Position numbers and translations under genes: made by a program. From Psoroptes ovis (Eukaryota > Arthropoda > Arachnida > Sarcoptiformes > Psoroptidae): a DNA stretch of 64,000 nt. Of the stretch, positions 1-11,181 are shown in pieces. Under the pieces are notes generated by a model, which was given only the letters and a program-made list of their open reading frames with translations, was not told where the DNA came from and made no database searches. Every line of letters starts with the position of its first letter. Position 1 is the stretch's first letter. The DNA lies in assembly GCA_002943765.1 (NCBI GenBank), contig PQWQ01000001.1, positions 1,116,001 through 1,180,000 of the forward strand, read 5' to 3'.

Positions 1-1630
1 AAATACCCGGTTTTAAGAAGGAAAATTTTCTTGTATGTATTCAATTATTCACATTTTACTCAATTTTTCATATTGATTTTATTGATTTTTCCACATTTAA
101 TCCTTTTTTTTTGATGATAACTCTTTTATTACTTAATGATATTCACCAAAAATATCTTTCAAACTCATTTTAACTTTATTTTGAATCAATTTTATTTTTT
201 TAAATATTTTTATGACGCTATTACCAAATGTTATTATCATTATTGTCGATCAAGATATTGATCGATGTTTTTTATTATCATTTTTGCTGCTGTTTATCAT
301 CACTATTGTTGATGATCACCATCAATGATCATTGAATTTGAATTGAATTCTTAACATTTCATTTTTCAATTCATTCATTCATTCAATAGTCGAATTGAAG
401 ACCGGAACTAAATGAAAACCAAAAAAAAAGAGTGAGCGAGACAAAGAGAGTTATGTATTGTTATTTACAATCAACTTTGATGATCAATGCACCATATACA
501 CAATAAACCATTTCTATCACCACCACCAACAACAACAACAACAACACCAACTCCTTAAAAACCGAATAAAACCCGATAACAACAATAACAAGAAGTCATT
601 TATTTTATTCTAAGCATTTACATAACATTACATTACATTTTTTATTTCTTTGGTTAATATTCGTTCATCAATGACTTTTAGTCAAATTTGATAATTCTCA
701 TAAATTTATTATTTTTTCCTTTTCATAATTCCGTTAATAGTTTCTCATCATCAATAATCCATTTTGGACACGCCAAAATTATTGCCATTTATTTATTGTT
801 GTTGAACAATGTTGATGTGTTTATGAATTATTATTTGAATGAATGAATGAATGAATTACTACTTTTTGCTGACGTAATTTAATGATTGAATTATCGTTGA
901 TTATTCGGATGATTTTTGAATGATTTGAATGAATTATGGTTATAAATAGATGAATAATAGTCTTTGAATAAGAAGTAGAACGATTGAACATTTTATTAAT
1001 TTTATTATTTCTTGAGAAATGATTTTTTTTTTAAATTGAATCGATCATAAGCACACTAAGATCGATTGATTAATCAATGGTAATGGTCAAATTCATTCTC
1101 AAGAAAAGGAGTTCGCATTTTTCTCATTATCCTTTGAACATTTCTAGCATTAGTCACAGGTATTTTACATTAGGATCAGGTAGATCAGTCTTGATTTAAT
1201 TTCAATTACTTAAATCATTTAATTATGCTATTAATCGATCATTGACTTTGAATTTAGTACGAATCAATCGTACGTAATCGTAATCAAATCAAAAGAAATC
1301 AATCGATTATTTATCATATAGTCAATGATCACAAATGTAAAAAAATGGTTGAAGGATATTTTCCCCTAATCAAAATTGAATTGTTTATTTATTTATTTAA
1401 TTTGTTGAAATGAAAACAATTAGAAATCAATTTCCGTTGTCATTAACAACAACAATAACAATGATAATAATGATAATGATAGTGTCAACAATCATTTTTT
1501 TTGAATTGAGAATTTAATGATCCTATTTTAAATATGGCAATATTTCTCATGTTTTCATTAAAAATTTAAGAATTATCATTAATTTCATTTTCTATTTTTC
1601 TGCTTTGTTTTGTTTTAAATTTAAAAATAG
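1..1630. other. Non-coding, AT-rich stretch
   Basis: No exon with a recognisable product was found on either strand. The sequence is AT-rich with simple CAA/CAC and GAAT-type runs near 521-548 and 838-854. It may be a large intron or upstream flank of the globin-like exon that follows, because that exon starts at a splice acceptor and its upstream exons are not visible here. Confidence 0.5.
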
Positions 1631-1768
1631 AAATTAGAGAAACCATTCATTGAAGCTGTCAAAGAAGTATTACAAGATCGTTATACAGATAATATGGCAA
1701 ACATTTATGATATTATTATTAAGCTAATATTACAAACGATTGCTGAAGGTTTTGAAAAAGATTTTTAA
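1631..1768 (+). CDS. Last coding exon of a globin-like protein (partial)
   Basis: An open block of 45 codons follows a pyrimidine/A-rich stretch ending in AG (1629-1630) and finishes with TAA at 1766-1768. Its translation has a pattern like the globin G-H helices: PFIEAVKEVLQDRY, then an Asp/Asn turn, then an amphipathic helix containing IIIKLILQTIAEGFEKDF. In invertebrate globins, neuroglobin-like genes included, the last exon commonly begins in helix G, which fits the splice position. The upstream exons with the haem-binding histidines are not in this window or lie beyond a long intron, so haem binding cannot be checked. The family call is inference from a short match. It could be another helical C-terminus. 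Confidence 0.4.
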   Translation, partial: KLEKPFIEAVKEVLQDRYTDNMANIYDIIIKLILQTIAEGFEKDF

Positions 1769-2085
1769 TTGAATCATCAAATCATCGATCAAAAAATAAT
1801 GATTCACCAAAAATTTGTGACAATTTTTTTTCAATTTTTATAATCAAATCAATCAATGCAATGTATGCACTCAATTAACGTGGTGAAAATTATACATTTT
1901 ACTGACTAAAATTCAACAAAATTTCATCAACATTTTGGTCCCAATTGTCGGAACCAATCGGCCAATTCAAATTTTCGTACGAAACCTCATCAAAATCATC
2001 ATTTTTTTTAAAAATAACTTATCATTGCAATCTTCATTGAAACCAACAAAAATTCAACGATGATGCTTTACTATCCATTCCGATC

Positions 2086-2117
<32 letters not shown>

Positions 2118-2584
2118 GATGATGAATATTGACAAATCAATAAACATAATGGTGGATAATATAAATCATTTATTATTGTTATTATTATCATCGTCTAATC
2201 AATGATTTCGCCAGCGCCTATCCATTCACTATTCATTATTTGAATATTATATATTTTTGTTTTTTTTCAAATTTTGTAAATATTTTTTTTCTTCTTTTTT
2301 TTTTGAAAATAAAATACATTGAAAACACCAAAACATGGAAAATAATAATAATCAAAATAAACAAACATACAAATGAACAATGCGAATAACAATTTATTAT
2401 TATTATTATACTTTATATTATTTCTATTGTCTTTATTATTATTATTATTATCATCATCATTAATTATGATGAAAATTAATTGATTACAATCATTATAATA
2501 ATCGAATAAAAATGAAAAAAATGCTTGTATAGAAATGTGTGTGTAAAGACATGGTTTATAATTGAATTTAATCAACTTAAATGA
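1769..2584. other. Intergenic 3' flanks with simple repeats
   Basis: This lies between the globin-like exon and the end of MRPS7, so it should contain both 3' untranslated regions. It holds an imperfect ATGATA/ATA repeat at about 2085-2128 and TTA/ATT runs at about 2396-2465. No gene is seen. Confidence 0.5.
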
Positions 2585-3325
2585 TTATCCCCAACGATAA
2601 TGTGCATATGCTTTATTATTTTCACATTGTCTATGTATATCTTGTTTTTTCTTCACAACTTTACCTTGATTATAATAACAATCAATCAGTTCACGTGCCA
2701 TTACTTCGGGAAAATGTTGTTTACGTGGTCTTGGCCTTTCAACCACTGTTTGATGAAGCCAACGCATTGCTAATTCTTCAGATTCTTTTTCACTTATTGG
2801 AAATGGTACTTGATATGTAGCACCACCACGTTTGACCGGTTTTGTTATTATTAATGGCATACAATTTTTTAATGCACCATGAAATATTACTAATGGATCA
2901 CAAACAATTTGATTGGTTGATGATTGATTATCCGAATCATCATCATCATTTTCTTTAATGTTGTTTCCGGAATTCAATTTTTTCAATTGTGTTAGTTTTA
3001 TTAACATAAATGTTTCACGCATTAATTCTGACATTAATACACGTTGTCCTTTGCGTGTACCTCTATTGATAAATTTCGCTAATGTGCGATCATAAAATAT
3101 TGAACATGGCCGTGTCGGTAATGTTGATGGAATATTTCGATCATTTAAGTTTGTCAATTCATTTATATCGATTTTTGATGCCGGCAATAATGGTGTATCT
3201 GGTCTACGTGGTGATGTTGATTTTTTTGTTGCAAAATTTTTGAATAAAATCGATTTTATTGAATTATTATTATTACTAATACACAAGATAGAATGAAAAT
3301 TGATTTTTGAAAACATGATCATCAT
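2585..3325 (-). CDS. MRPS7: Mitochondrial small-subunit ribosomal protein uS7m (MRPS7)
   Basis: This single-exon gene encodes 246 residues. The N-terminus (about residues 4-35) is basic and hydroxylated, ending in KNFATKKS, typical of a mitochondrial targeting sequence. The body carries the uS7 landmarks: the early block LAKFINRGTRKGQRVLMSEL, the conserved GGATYQVPFPIS, then LAMRWLHQ, and the C-terminal segment VKKKQDIHRQCENNKAYAHY ending in RWG. uS7m binds the 3' major domain of the mitoribosomal small-subunit rRNA and nucleates assembly of its head. An Asp/Asn-rich insertion sits near residue 125. Upstream in-frame Met codons at 3325, 3322 and 3316 are all possible starts. It is transcribed away from SRP14 across a 399-base gap. 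Confidence 0.93.
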   Translation of the reverse strand: MMIMFSKINFHSILCISNNNNSIKSILFKNFATKKSTSPRRPDTPLLPASKIDINELTNLNDRNIPSTLPTRPCSIFYDRTLAKFINRGTRKGQRVLMSELMRETFMLIKLTQLKKLNSGNNIKENDDDDSDNQSSTNQIVCDPLVIFHGALKNCMPLIITKPVKRGGATYQVPFPISEKESEELAMRWLHQTVVERPRPRKQHFPEVMARELIDCYYNQGKVVKKKQDIHRQCENNKAYAHYRWG

Positions 3326-3724
3326 TTGATATTGATCGGAATCATGAACTAATTAAATTCATAAAAAATTGAAGATTATTTACTTTCACCCAAAAACAAA
3401 ACTCAGCTGTTTTTTGAAAATTTTTTAAAATTTTCTACTCTTGCCGCCATCTGCCGCCTGTGATTTTCAAATAGCAAAAACATGATTATTCCTGCTTTTG
3501 AGCGCCATCTGTCGGAAAATATATCAAACAGCAGTTTGCCACATGAAAACATCATCTCCACTCCATTATCAATTATCACAAGTGTGATTCTTGTTTTTGT
3601 TTTATTTTGTAAAGCCAAAACATTTCGAAACCACGACATCCGTAAATAAATAAATGAAAATTTGGCTTAGACATTTTCTTTCAAAATAAAATCAAACAAA
3701 ATATAGGCACAGACAAATTCAAAA
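3326..3724. promoter_or_regulatory. Divergent promoter region MRPS7/SRP14
   Basis: The 399 bases between the two divergent start codons must contain both promoters. Two same-orientation copies of CGCCATCTGYCGS (3445-3457 and 3503-3515) stand out as GC-rich islands in AT-rich DNA. Read on the minus strand they are AGATGGCGG and AGATGGCGC, which fit the core of the CTCF-type consensus and also contain a GCCAT (YY1/Pho-like) core. Binding by any such factor is inference. Confidence 0.45.
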
Positions 3725-4211
3725 ATGCTTCTGACCAACAGTGAAACTGTAAGTCTCGAAGTTTTCCATTCCCAAAAAATTTTAATCAATTTTCTTCCCT
3801 TCATAGTTTCTCAGTGAAATGAGTAAATTATTCTACACCAATCAAACAAATGGTGGTTCAATTTATATCACAATGAAACGTATTAATTTAGCGGAGAAAA
3901 AACCTAAACCACGTCCGCCTGGGTTGAAATCGAAAAAAAATGTTAAAAAAGGAAAAAAACAATCACAACAGCAACAGCAACAACAATCTAAAGATCAATC
4001 AACAAGTACACCAGCTACAACGACAACAGCCAAAGATTATAAATGTTTAATTCGTGTATTTGATCGTAAACATAAAATCAGTACAATTGTATCAGCAAAA
4101 GATGTAAATAAATTTCAACAAGCATATTCAAATCTATTAAAAGGTAATCTGTATGGATTGAAGAAAAAAGATAAAAAGAAAGCAATGAAAAAATCGAAAG
4201 CAACACAATAA
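3725..4211 (+). CDS. SRP14: Signal recognition particle 14 kDa protein (SRP14)
   Basis: Two exons, 3725-3748 and 3807-4211, join in phase 0 across a 58-base GT-AG intron to give 142 residues. SRP14 pairs with SRP9 on the Alu domain of SRP RNA and slows elongation while the ribosome docks at the ER. The match covers the whole family: MLLTNSETFLSEMSKLF, then GGSIYITMKRI, then KCLIRVFDRKHKISTIVS, NKFQQAYSNLLKGNLYGLKK and a Lys-rich tail. An extra Gln/Ser/Thr-rich loop of about 30 residues (about residues 55-85) replaces the short loop of vertebrate SRP14. The short first exon restores the canonical N-terminus, which is why this start was chosen over the Met in exon 2. Confidence 0.95.
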
Positions 4212-4436
4212 TTGATTTCCAACAATTAAATCATAATCTTTTTTTTTAATTTGAAAATATTCCAAATTGTTTGTTGTCTTCTTTTGTTTGTTTCCAATAT
4301 AAATATATTTCATGATCATATTTTGATGATAAATTAATGAATAAAATACTAATATTCATGTTTATATTATTTTATACAATAAATTATTCTTTTTTTTTAA
4401 ATTATCAAAATGAATAAAAATTTGAAGAAATGAAAA

Positions 4437-6356
4437 TTATGATTCTTTCGTGTAATAAACACGATAATATAATGTTTTTGAACGCCATAATGAATATGAA
4501 TTATCAAATTTTAATAGGTAAACACCTTTACCAGGATAAACGTGATTACCAGCAAATACTTCTTCATGTGAATCACGACGATAAATTGGTATTATTGCAC
4601 TTATCGGTGGATGTTGATGATGATGATGATGTAATGAATGAGAATGATTATCATTTGTATTACTTTGACATGATGATGAACCAATTGAATTCGGTAAACG
4701 ATTGGTACCTTTTTCAATATCATGACCAGTTGTTGAATTGTGTTCTGAAAAAAAGATAAAATTGAGGATTGAGATTCATCTTAGAAAATCAATTTACCTG
4801 GCAATTCATCATCATCGTCTTCATCATCTTCGCTTTCACTAAAATAAACAGATACTTGGCTGTCTGGTGTTGAATTCCATTCGAAAAATAATCCAAAACC
4901 AATGTCATAATAATCGGTTGCAAATTCCCAAAATATACAGCTACCATCATCATGTGTAGGAACACGTATTGTTGCAATTTCACCATGGCCAATTTTTATG
5001 ATTCCATGTCCTCCTTCAGCTTGTACAGATTCTTTGAATTCTACTAAATCTTTACGCGTCCACATTGATGCGGCGTTAATTTGTTTCGATATGACGTGTT
5101 CATCATCATCATCATCATCTTCTTCTTCATCATCAGATATTTCATCTTCAACATCATTGCCATTTTTTTCAGATGTTTTAATTGATGAATCATTTTTATC
5201 ATGAGATTTTTCCTCACCATTTATCGATAATTTTTCGAGATTGTCAGCCATTTCAATATTTGAATTATTATTTTGAAATGTTTGATTCAATAATGATAAT
5301 GATTGTTCGATACCATTATCACCACTATTATCATTATTATTATTGATGCCATTAGTTTGTTGTTCCATCATCATTTGCTCTAAATATTGTTGAAAATGTT
5401 GTTCCTGTAATTGTTTTATTAATTGTTCTTGTAATTCAATACTATCAGGATATTGTTGCCGTGCATATGTTTGAAATTGATTGATTGTTTGACGATTAAG
5501 TAATTCTTTAATCACATGTCTATAGAATATCAATGAATTATTATTGATCGATCAAATTTATTTATTAAATGAAAAAGTTTACTTTTGTTTTTCATATTGA
5601 AGCTGTTTTTCTTTTTCTTTTCGATGTAATTCCTCTTCTTCTTGTAAACGTTTTTGTTCTTCCAACTTTTTACGTTGTAATTCATCCATTTCAATTTGTT
5701 TACGTCGTTTTTCTTCGATATCACATTTAACAGCAATCAAATAAGATCGAAAAAATGGACATAATTGGTCCAAAAGCTCTAAAAATTGTTTACGTGCATC
5801 AATCGATGACAATTCTTGTAATGCTATCCATGCATTCCTTGAAAATTTACAAATCGATTAAATCAATCAATTTCAAAAATAAATTGTAAAAAAACAAACC
5901 TCCGATCATGTCCAACAAAATCTAATGCACCCAATGGTCTAGCTTTATCTGGATTAAATTTTCCATATTTTTCCTGTAATGTTAATGCAACCAACAGATT
6001 TCGCTGATCATACGATGGTTGAAATGCTTTACCTTGATTTTCTATTCATGAAAAAAAATGAAATCTTAGATCAATAGGAGAAAATGTCAAAATCTAAATT
6101 CACCTTTTAAAAAATTCAAAGCAATTTTATACAATTCTCTTTCATCAATTGGCCATTCATTATCATTATAATCATTTATTTTGATGACAAATTTTTTTAT
6201 TTGGGTTAGATTTTTTGGCTCATCATTAGGATTATTATCAACATTATTCAACGTTGATGATTTTATTTGATTTATTTTTGTAGATGAATCATTGTTGTCA
6301 TTTTTATGAAAATCATGAACATCATTCGTAGCTTTTCCATCGATAATGTTAACCAT
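4437..6356 (-). CDS. ACBD3: Golgi resident protein ACBD3 (GCP60)
   Basis: Five exons on the minus strand, in coding order 6104-6356, 5900-6041, 5583-5837, 4798-5519 and 4437-4744, join in frame to 559 residues; introns are 53-63 bases. The N-terminal acyl-CoA-binding domain (about 66-165) includes WPIDERELYKIALNFLK and GKAFQPSYDQ. A charged Glu/Lys/Arg/Gln coiled coil follows (about 165-235), then QYPDSIELQEQLIKQLQEQH and a low-complexity acidic linker. The C-terminal GOLD domain (about 370-559) contains SMWTRKDLVEF, IRVPTHDDGS, WEFATDYYDIGFG, PIYRRDSHEEVF and the ending YYRVYYTKES-type tail (here YYRVYYTRKES). ACBD3 is a Golgi adaptor that binds giantin and PI4KB. The GOLD domain has a His-rich insertion of about 30 residues in the last exon. 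Confidence 0.95.
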
Positions 6357-7400
6357 TTTTGAAGCGAAGAAAAAAACTCAAAAACAAATTCAATTCATTG
6401 AGGAATTCCGGATTAATTCTTGTCAATCGAAAAAAACAACAACAAACAAATGAATGAATGATGGAATAAAACAAATTTTTATTTCTCTTCTCTTCTGTCT
6501 CTTGCTTTCTTTAATGATGACGAAGATTTTTCAAATGAAATGATGTGTATATAAGTTGGTGTTTCAATATGTTTGTTGATGTGTGTGTGTGTGTATGTGT
6601 GTATGCATACAAATAAATATTTTTGTTGTTTAGGAGTTTTGATTAAAAAGAAAATTTAATAAACAAAAAAAAAAAAAAAAAAAAAATAGAAGAAAAAACC
6701 AAATAATTTTCTTTTGGTGGCGCCCGACAGTGGAATATGATTGTATTACAATTGGCATTTAATTAACGATGGTGATGATGATGATGATCAAACGATGATC
6801 AGCGTGAAACGCATGCGAAATGTCAAAACTGTAAAATGATTTGAATTTATGAATTTTATCAATCAAAAATGATGGTTTATTTATTAATCATTTTAAAATT
6901 TACGAAATTAACTACATTTAAATTTAAAATTTGAAAGAAACGCATTGGCTCCGTGATAGCGGTGGTGGTAGTAGTTTTAAATGGTGAAATATTAGAATTT
7001 GAAATCATAATGAATTGATTAAATGAATTAAAAATGAAATGAAACAAAGAGTTTAAAGAAGAAGAAGAAAAAAAATCAACTTAAAATTTACATAAAAATA
7101 AATTAAACGAACAAAAAAAAAAAAAAAATAAGGAAAAGAAAAACACAATATTTACAAGTCAAATATTGATTTGGTATATGTGTATGTGTTTGTATTTGTG
7201 TTGATTGATTAATTGATTTGTTTTGTTTTTTAATTGGAAAAAAAGTTTTTCATTGTTTTTCCATTCATTTTTTATGGATTTAATGTGATTTTGTTTTTGC
7301 CTTTGCATTTAAATTACCTAAAATGTTTTGTTAATTTTTTTAAATTTCATTAAAAAATAATAATAATCACTCATAATTTCTTTTTGGTTCTTTTCATTTT
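6357..7400. other. Intergenic: ACBD3 promoter and TMEM184 3' flank
   Basis: No gene is seen. Both flanking genes are on the minus strand, so the left side should hold the ACBD3 promoter and the right side the TMEM184 3' UTR. Landmarks are a GT-rich microsatellite near 6572-6602, a poly(A) run at 6665-6687, a GC-rich GGTGGCGCC near 6717-6725, and an NRF1-like ACGCATGCG palindrome at 6809-6817. Confidence 0.5.
6665..6687. repeat. Poly(A) homopolymer run
   Basis: An uninterrupted run of about 23 A residues lies in the intergenic DNA upstream of ACBD3. No target-site duplication or retrogene body is visible next to it. Confidence 0.8.
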
Positions 7401-9186
7401 TCATTGAAATTCATCATCTGAACTCAATAATGTTGTCTTTTCCGAATAATTTTGACTAATTGTTGTGATAGTTTTCTGGCCATTATTATTTTTAGAATTA
7501 ATATTGGAATTGTTGTTATTATTCGTTCCACTATTAATGCTTGATTTGTTAAATTTTGTCGGTGATGATGTTAATGAACCAATATCGCCTAATGTTGATA
7601 ATGTTACACCAGAATTCGGATTATTAGATGATGAACCACCATTCGCATTCATATTACCACCATTATCATTGCTGTTATAATTATTATTACTAGTGTTTGA
7701 ATCATTAATAATTGGTGATTTCGATGTCGATCCACCGCCAGGAGCTGCCATCGGTGATGATGATGATCCATAATGATGATGCTGTTCAGGTTTCGATGAA
7801 TATTGTGTGTATTGTTGATAATTTGGATGAAAATTGTGAATTGCATCGTTCATAATATCTCTTGGATTCATTGTTTCTTTCAAACTGCTCGATATACTTT
7901 GCATAGTTACAGATCTACCATGTGTATCGGATGAATAATTTCCTTTGTAAATCTAAATGAAAATATATTAGAAATAATGAATTATAGCTGTCATTATAAT
8001 ACATACACCGTGTGGAAACGCATAACGTAGAGCTAATGATGCAAAAAACATTTCAATGCAGATCAGGAAATTTTGGTACCCAGCTGATACTGTGCCAGCA
8101 CTTGCCTTTGTTCCTTCCCAAGTGAAAACTGAGATGATAAACAGAAAAAAATAATTATAATTTCGAATCATAGAAAAATCAAACAAAAACGCACCAGGAG
8201 AAATAATGTCTGCCTGCTCAAGAATAGCCAATATGACACCTTGCCAGAATGACAAAAATATGACTGATTTAACAGTCAAAAATTTCCAAACAGGATCAAA
8301 TGGATCCAATAAGTCTCTTGTTGCATGATAAAACAATAATAAACCATACAATGCTAGTGATACTGATATATTATAAATCATTGTTATATAAAGATAACCA
8401 GAATCAACACGCCAATCACCATCATGATATTTTCCGAACGCTTGCAAAATTAATACTGTAAATGACATGATTGGTTTAACAGCGCAAAATTGTAAGGTAG
8501 CTTGCTTGCAGAAACGTAAAAATCCAATCGAATATGTTTTTCCAGCCAAACAACATGTACCATAATACCGGCTTGAACGTATTGGTTTACCACGTATTTC
8601 AGACATAATATTGCCTTCACCACCAAGGTATTCATAACAAAGACTTAGAAAATTATAGATTACAAATGCTAAAAGAATTGAAAAATTATTTTGTATGATT
8701 TATAATGCAAATTATTAATTATTACAGAATTAACTTACCTTCATACCAATCTCTAACGCTATCAAAATAAACATAATAATTATCTCGAAAAAATAACAAT
8801 GAAAACCACGAATCAAGTCCATAAATTGGTACAATAAACAATATTCGAACAATCCATCGTTGCTCCGATGGCATTGTATAATATTTTAAATGTTGATATA
8901 TCTATTTATGTGAAAAATACATAATTATTCCCACTGAATTTAAATGAAAAAAAAACAAATTTACTTGATGACATGTTATGAACAATGCTGTCCATGCAAA
9001 TATGCCAGCAATAATTTTAGCCGATGATGATTGTAAAAATATTCCTGGATGTTCAACTAATTGTGGTAAATCATTGGCTGCAGCTGATATTCTTGATGCT
9101 CCATGTTGCAATATTGATGATGGTGTTGATATAGTTGTGGTCGCAATCGATGATGATGATAATAATGATGAATTGATTTCAGCCAT
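7401..9186 (-). CDS. TMEM184: Transmembrane protein 184 (A/B type)
   Basis: Five exons in coding order 8965-9186, 8739-8901, 8195-8668, 8007-8128 and 7401-7952 join in frame to 510 residues. The middle is strongly like TMEM184A/B: IYQHLKYYTMPSEQRWIVR, YVYFDSVRDWYEAFVIY, GFLRFCKQATLQFC, AFGKYHDGDW, KSVIFLSFWQGVILAILE and SAGYQNFLICIEMFFASLAL. Seven membrane spans are expected for the family. The C-terminal tail keeps SISSSLKETMNPRDIMNDAIHNF and the ending TTLLSSDDEFQ, close to vertebrate TMEM184B, which separates it from the shorter TMEM184C. A Gly/Asn/Ser-rich insertion lies between those tail motifs. The family is linked to vesicle and endolysosomal trafficking, and TMEM184A has been described as a heparin receptor; the role here is not shown by the sequence. 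Confidence 0.93.
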
Positions 9187-10941
9187 TATGATATAAATTC
9201 ATTGAGGAAAATTCAAGTTTCAATTTTTTATTATTATTTGAAATGATACCTTTAACAAAACAAAACAAATACTCAGAAATGAGGTTTAGTAAATCTAAAT
9301 TGTTTGATTAGGAAAAAATAAATCAAAAAGAAAGAATTGTATTAATCATAAAAGATTTTTGATTACAAAATTTATTTATTGAAGAAACGCCGCAAAACGA
9401 CAATAAACAACTAAGACCATGGATACCAATAAAATCAAAATCAATCTTACCTTTATTGATTTACATGTTTCGATGTACAATAATAGTCTAACTTAATAAT
9501 GAATGAAATACAATTATCAATTTTTTTTTTTTGTTTCTGTGATTTTGATTGACTAGAACATTTTTTTTTCTTTTGAAAAAAATGATTATAAAATTTTGAT
9601 ATATCGATATTCAATTATTCAATGATCAAAGATGATGAATTTGAGGAAAAAAATTTTGGCCATATGTTTTATCAGTATACAGTTTTCAAAAATATTGAAT
9701 ATTTCAATGTTTTTTCATTGAATTTTGTTTCATTAAAATCATTTTCAACAATCAAAAACAGAGCAAAATTTTTTTTTGTTTTTTTCCACTATCCGTTTGT
9801 TGCTTATCATCAATATTTCTATCAATAAATTGAGTTTCATTTAAGAAAATTGTATCGATCGATGATGATGTTTTTTCCTTGCTATTACAATTGTTGATAA
9901 TATTTGATGTTTGAATGTTTGATAATAATAATGGAGATGATGCTGATGCTTAAGTCGATGATGATGATGATGATGGAAGAGAAAATTTTGTTTTTCTTAT
10001 TTTATATATTTGTATCCTCAAAAATATGACGACAACAACAACACTTGCTACAAACGATATAGGCACCCTGTTTGCTGCTTTAACTGCTGCTGCTGTTTGT
10101 TGATTTGTTTGTGTTGATTGATGGACATACACAAATACAAAATATTTTTTTTTTTTGCAGAGTATCTCAGTTCCACAACACAAAAAAACTAACTAAATGA
10201 TTGCGCATGCAATTTCACACTTCAAGTTTCAATTCTTTCAATTTTTTCATTGATATTCACAGAATTTTTTGCTGCATTCAGCAAACAACAGTTTCCAGAA
10301 ATTTCAAAGATTATAATTGAAGAAATCATCGATTTTTGGCCGTATTTCTTTAAGCAAAAATAATTTCCAATTAATTTCAAGACACATTATTTTAAAGCAT
10401 CACCATTTTGTTTGTTTTTGTTTTCATTTCGAATCATTTCTGCATCAAAATCAGCTATTTCAACTCGATTTGTTATACCCAAGTGACTGATTAATTATTT
10501 TTGTTTTTTCTTCATTTTTTGTTTTTGTTGTTTTTGATAAACAAAAACAAATCAAATTTTTTTTTTGATATTTTTGTTTCCCATTGCCCCCATTCGATTT
10601 TGATGAATCAAATTGTATTGTTTCAACAATTTTTTTTTCATTCAAATCAAAGCAAAGACAATCAATTATTGTTTGAATTGGTTTGATCGTACCGAATATC
10701 CTTCAGTCAATTTGAGCATATAAATATTTGTTGGTTAACATCATCGTCATAATCATTTGAATAATTGAATTAAAATCAACAATTTAAATAAACAAAATTA
10801 ATTTTTCAATGTGGAATTTTTACTCGAACTGACTTTCAATGCAGAACTGAGACAATCATATTTCATTTAATTACAACAAATCATTATTTCATATTTTTCA
10901 ATTCTGAATTACATCATTTCATTAAAAAAAAATTTGAAAAA
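9187..10941. other. Intergenic: divergent TMEM184/BLCAP flank
   Basis: This 1.75 kb stretch holds the divergent promoters of TMEM184 (-) and BLCAP (+). Open frames here are low-complexity (poly-Phe/Lys/Ser) and look spurious. It contains an NRF1-like GCGCATGC at 10203-10210, CTG-rich triplets near 10083-10095, and a TATA-like box at 10719-10726. Confidence 0.45.
10719..10726 (+). promoter_or_regulatory. Candidate TATA box for BLCAP
   Basis: TATAAATA lies about 220 bases upstream of the BLCAP start codon, on the same strand. In DNA this AT-rich such a match can occur by chance, and no transcript start is known from the sequence. Confidence 0.25.
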
Positions 10942-11181
10942 ATGTATTGCCTTCAATGGTTAATACCAGTTTTATTGATACCTAAACCAACAAATTCATT
11001 TCATTTACAGAATCATATTATGTTCATCATACTTTATATGATTAGCTGTCTATTGGAACGTAAAACATGTATGATTTGTTTATTATTATTTGCTATTATG
11101 GCATTCATTCTATGTTCACAAAGTATCGAAACATCAATTTGGCAAATATTTAAAAATTTAGAAGATTTACCTCCTGCCTGA
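10942..11181 (+). CDS. BLCAP: BLCAP apoptosis-inducing factor homolog
   Basis: An intronless 79-residue frame, close to the 87 residues of vertebrate BLCAP, whose CDS is also uninterrupted. The first 16 residues, MYCLQWLIPVLLIPKP, are almost identical to the vertebrate N-terminus. Two hydrophobic segments follow (about 24-38 and 47-62), separated by LLERKTCMICLL, matching the LLERKPCTIC region of the family. BLCAP is a small membrane-associated protein reported to reduce proliferation and promote apoptosis in vertebrates. The vertebrate mRNA is edited by ADAR at the Tyr2, Gln5 and Lys15 codons. All three codons are present here as TAT, CAA and AAA. Whether editing occurs is unknown. Confidence 0.95.
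   Translation: MYCLQWLIPVLLIPKPTNSFHLQNHIMFIILYMISCLLERKTCMICLLLFAIMAFILCSQSIETSIWQIFKNLEDLPPA

Noticed and set aside
2267..2575. 102-codon frame on the minus strand
   Set aside because: It is made of Asn/Asp/Tyr/Phe/Lys runs from AT repeats, with no family resemblance, and lies in the 3' flank of MRPS7.
6665..6687. Poly(A) run as the tail of a retroposed element
   Set aside because: No upstream element body or flanking target-site duplication is visible.
9622..10686. Several short frames on both strands between TMEM184 and BLCAP
   Set aside because: They are poly-Phe, Lys or Ser translations of T/A runs, with no conserved motif or splice context.
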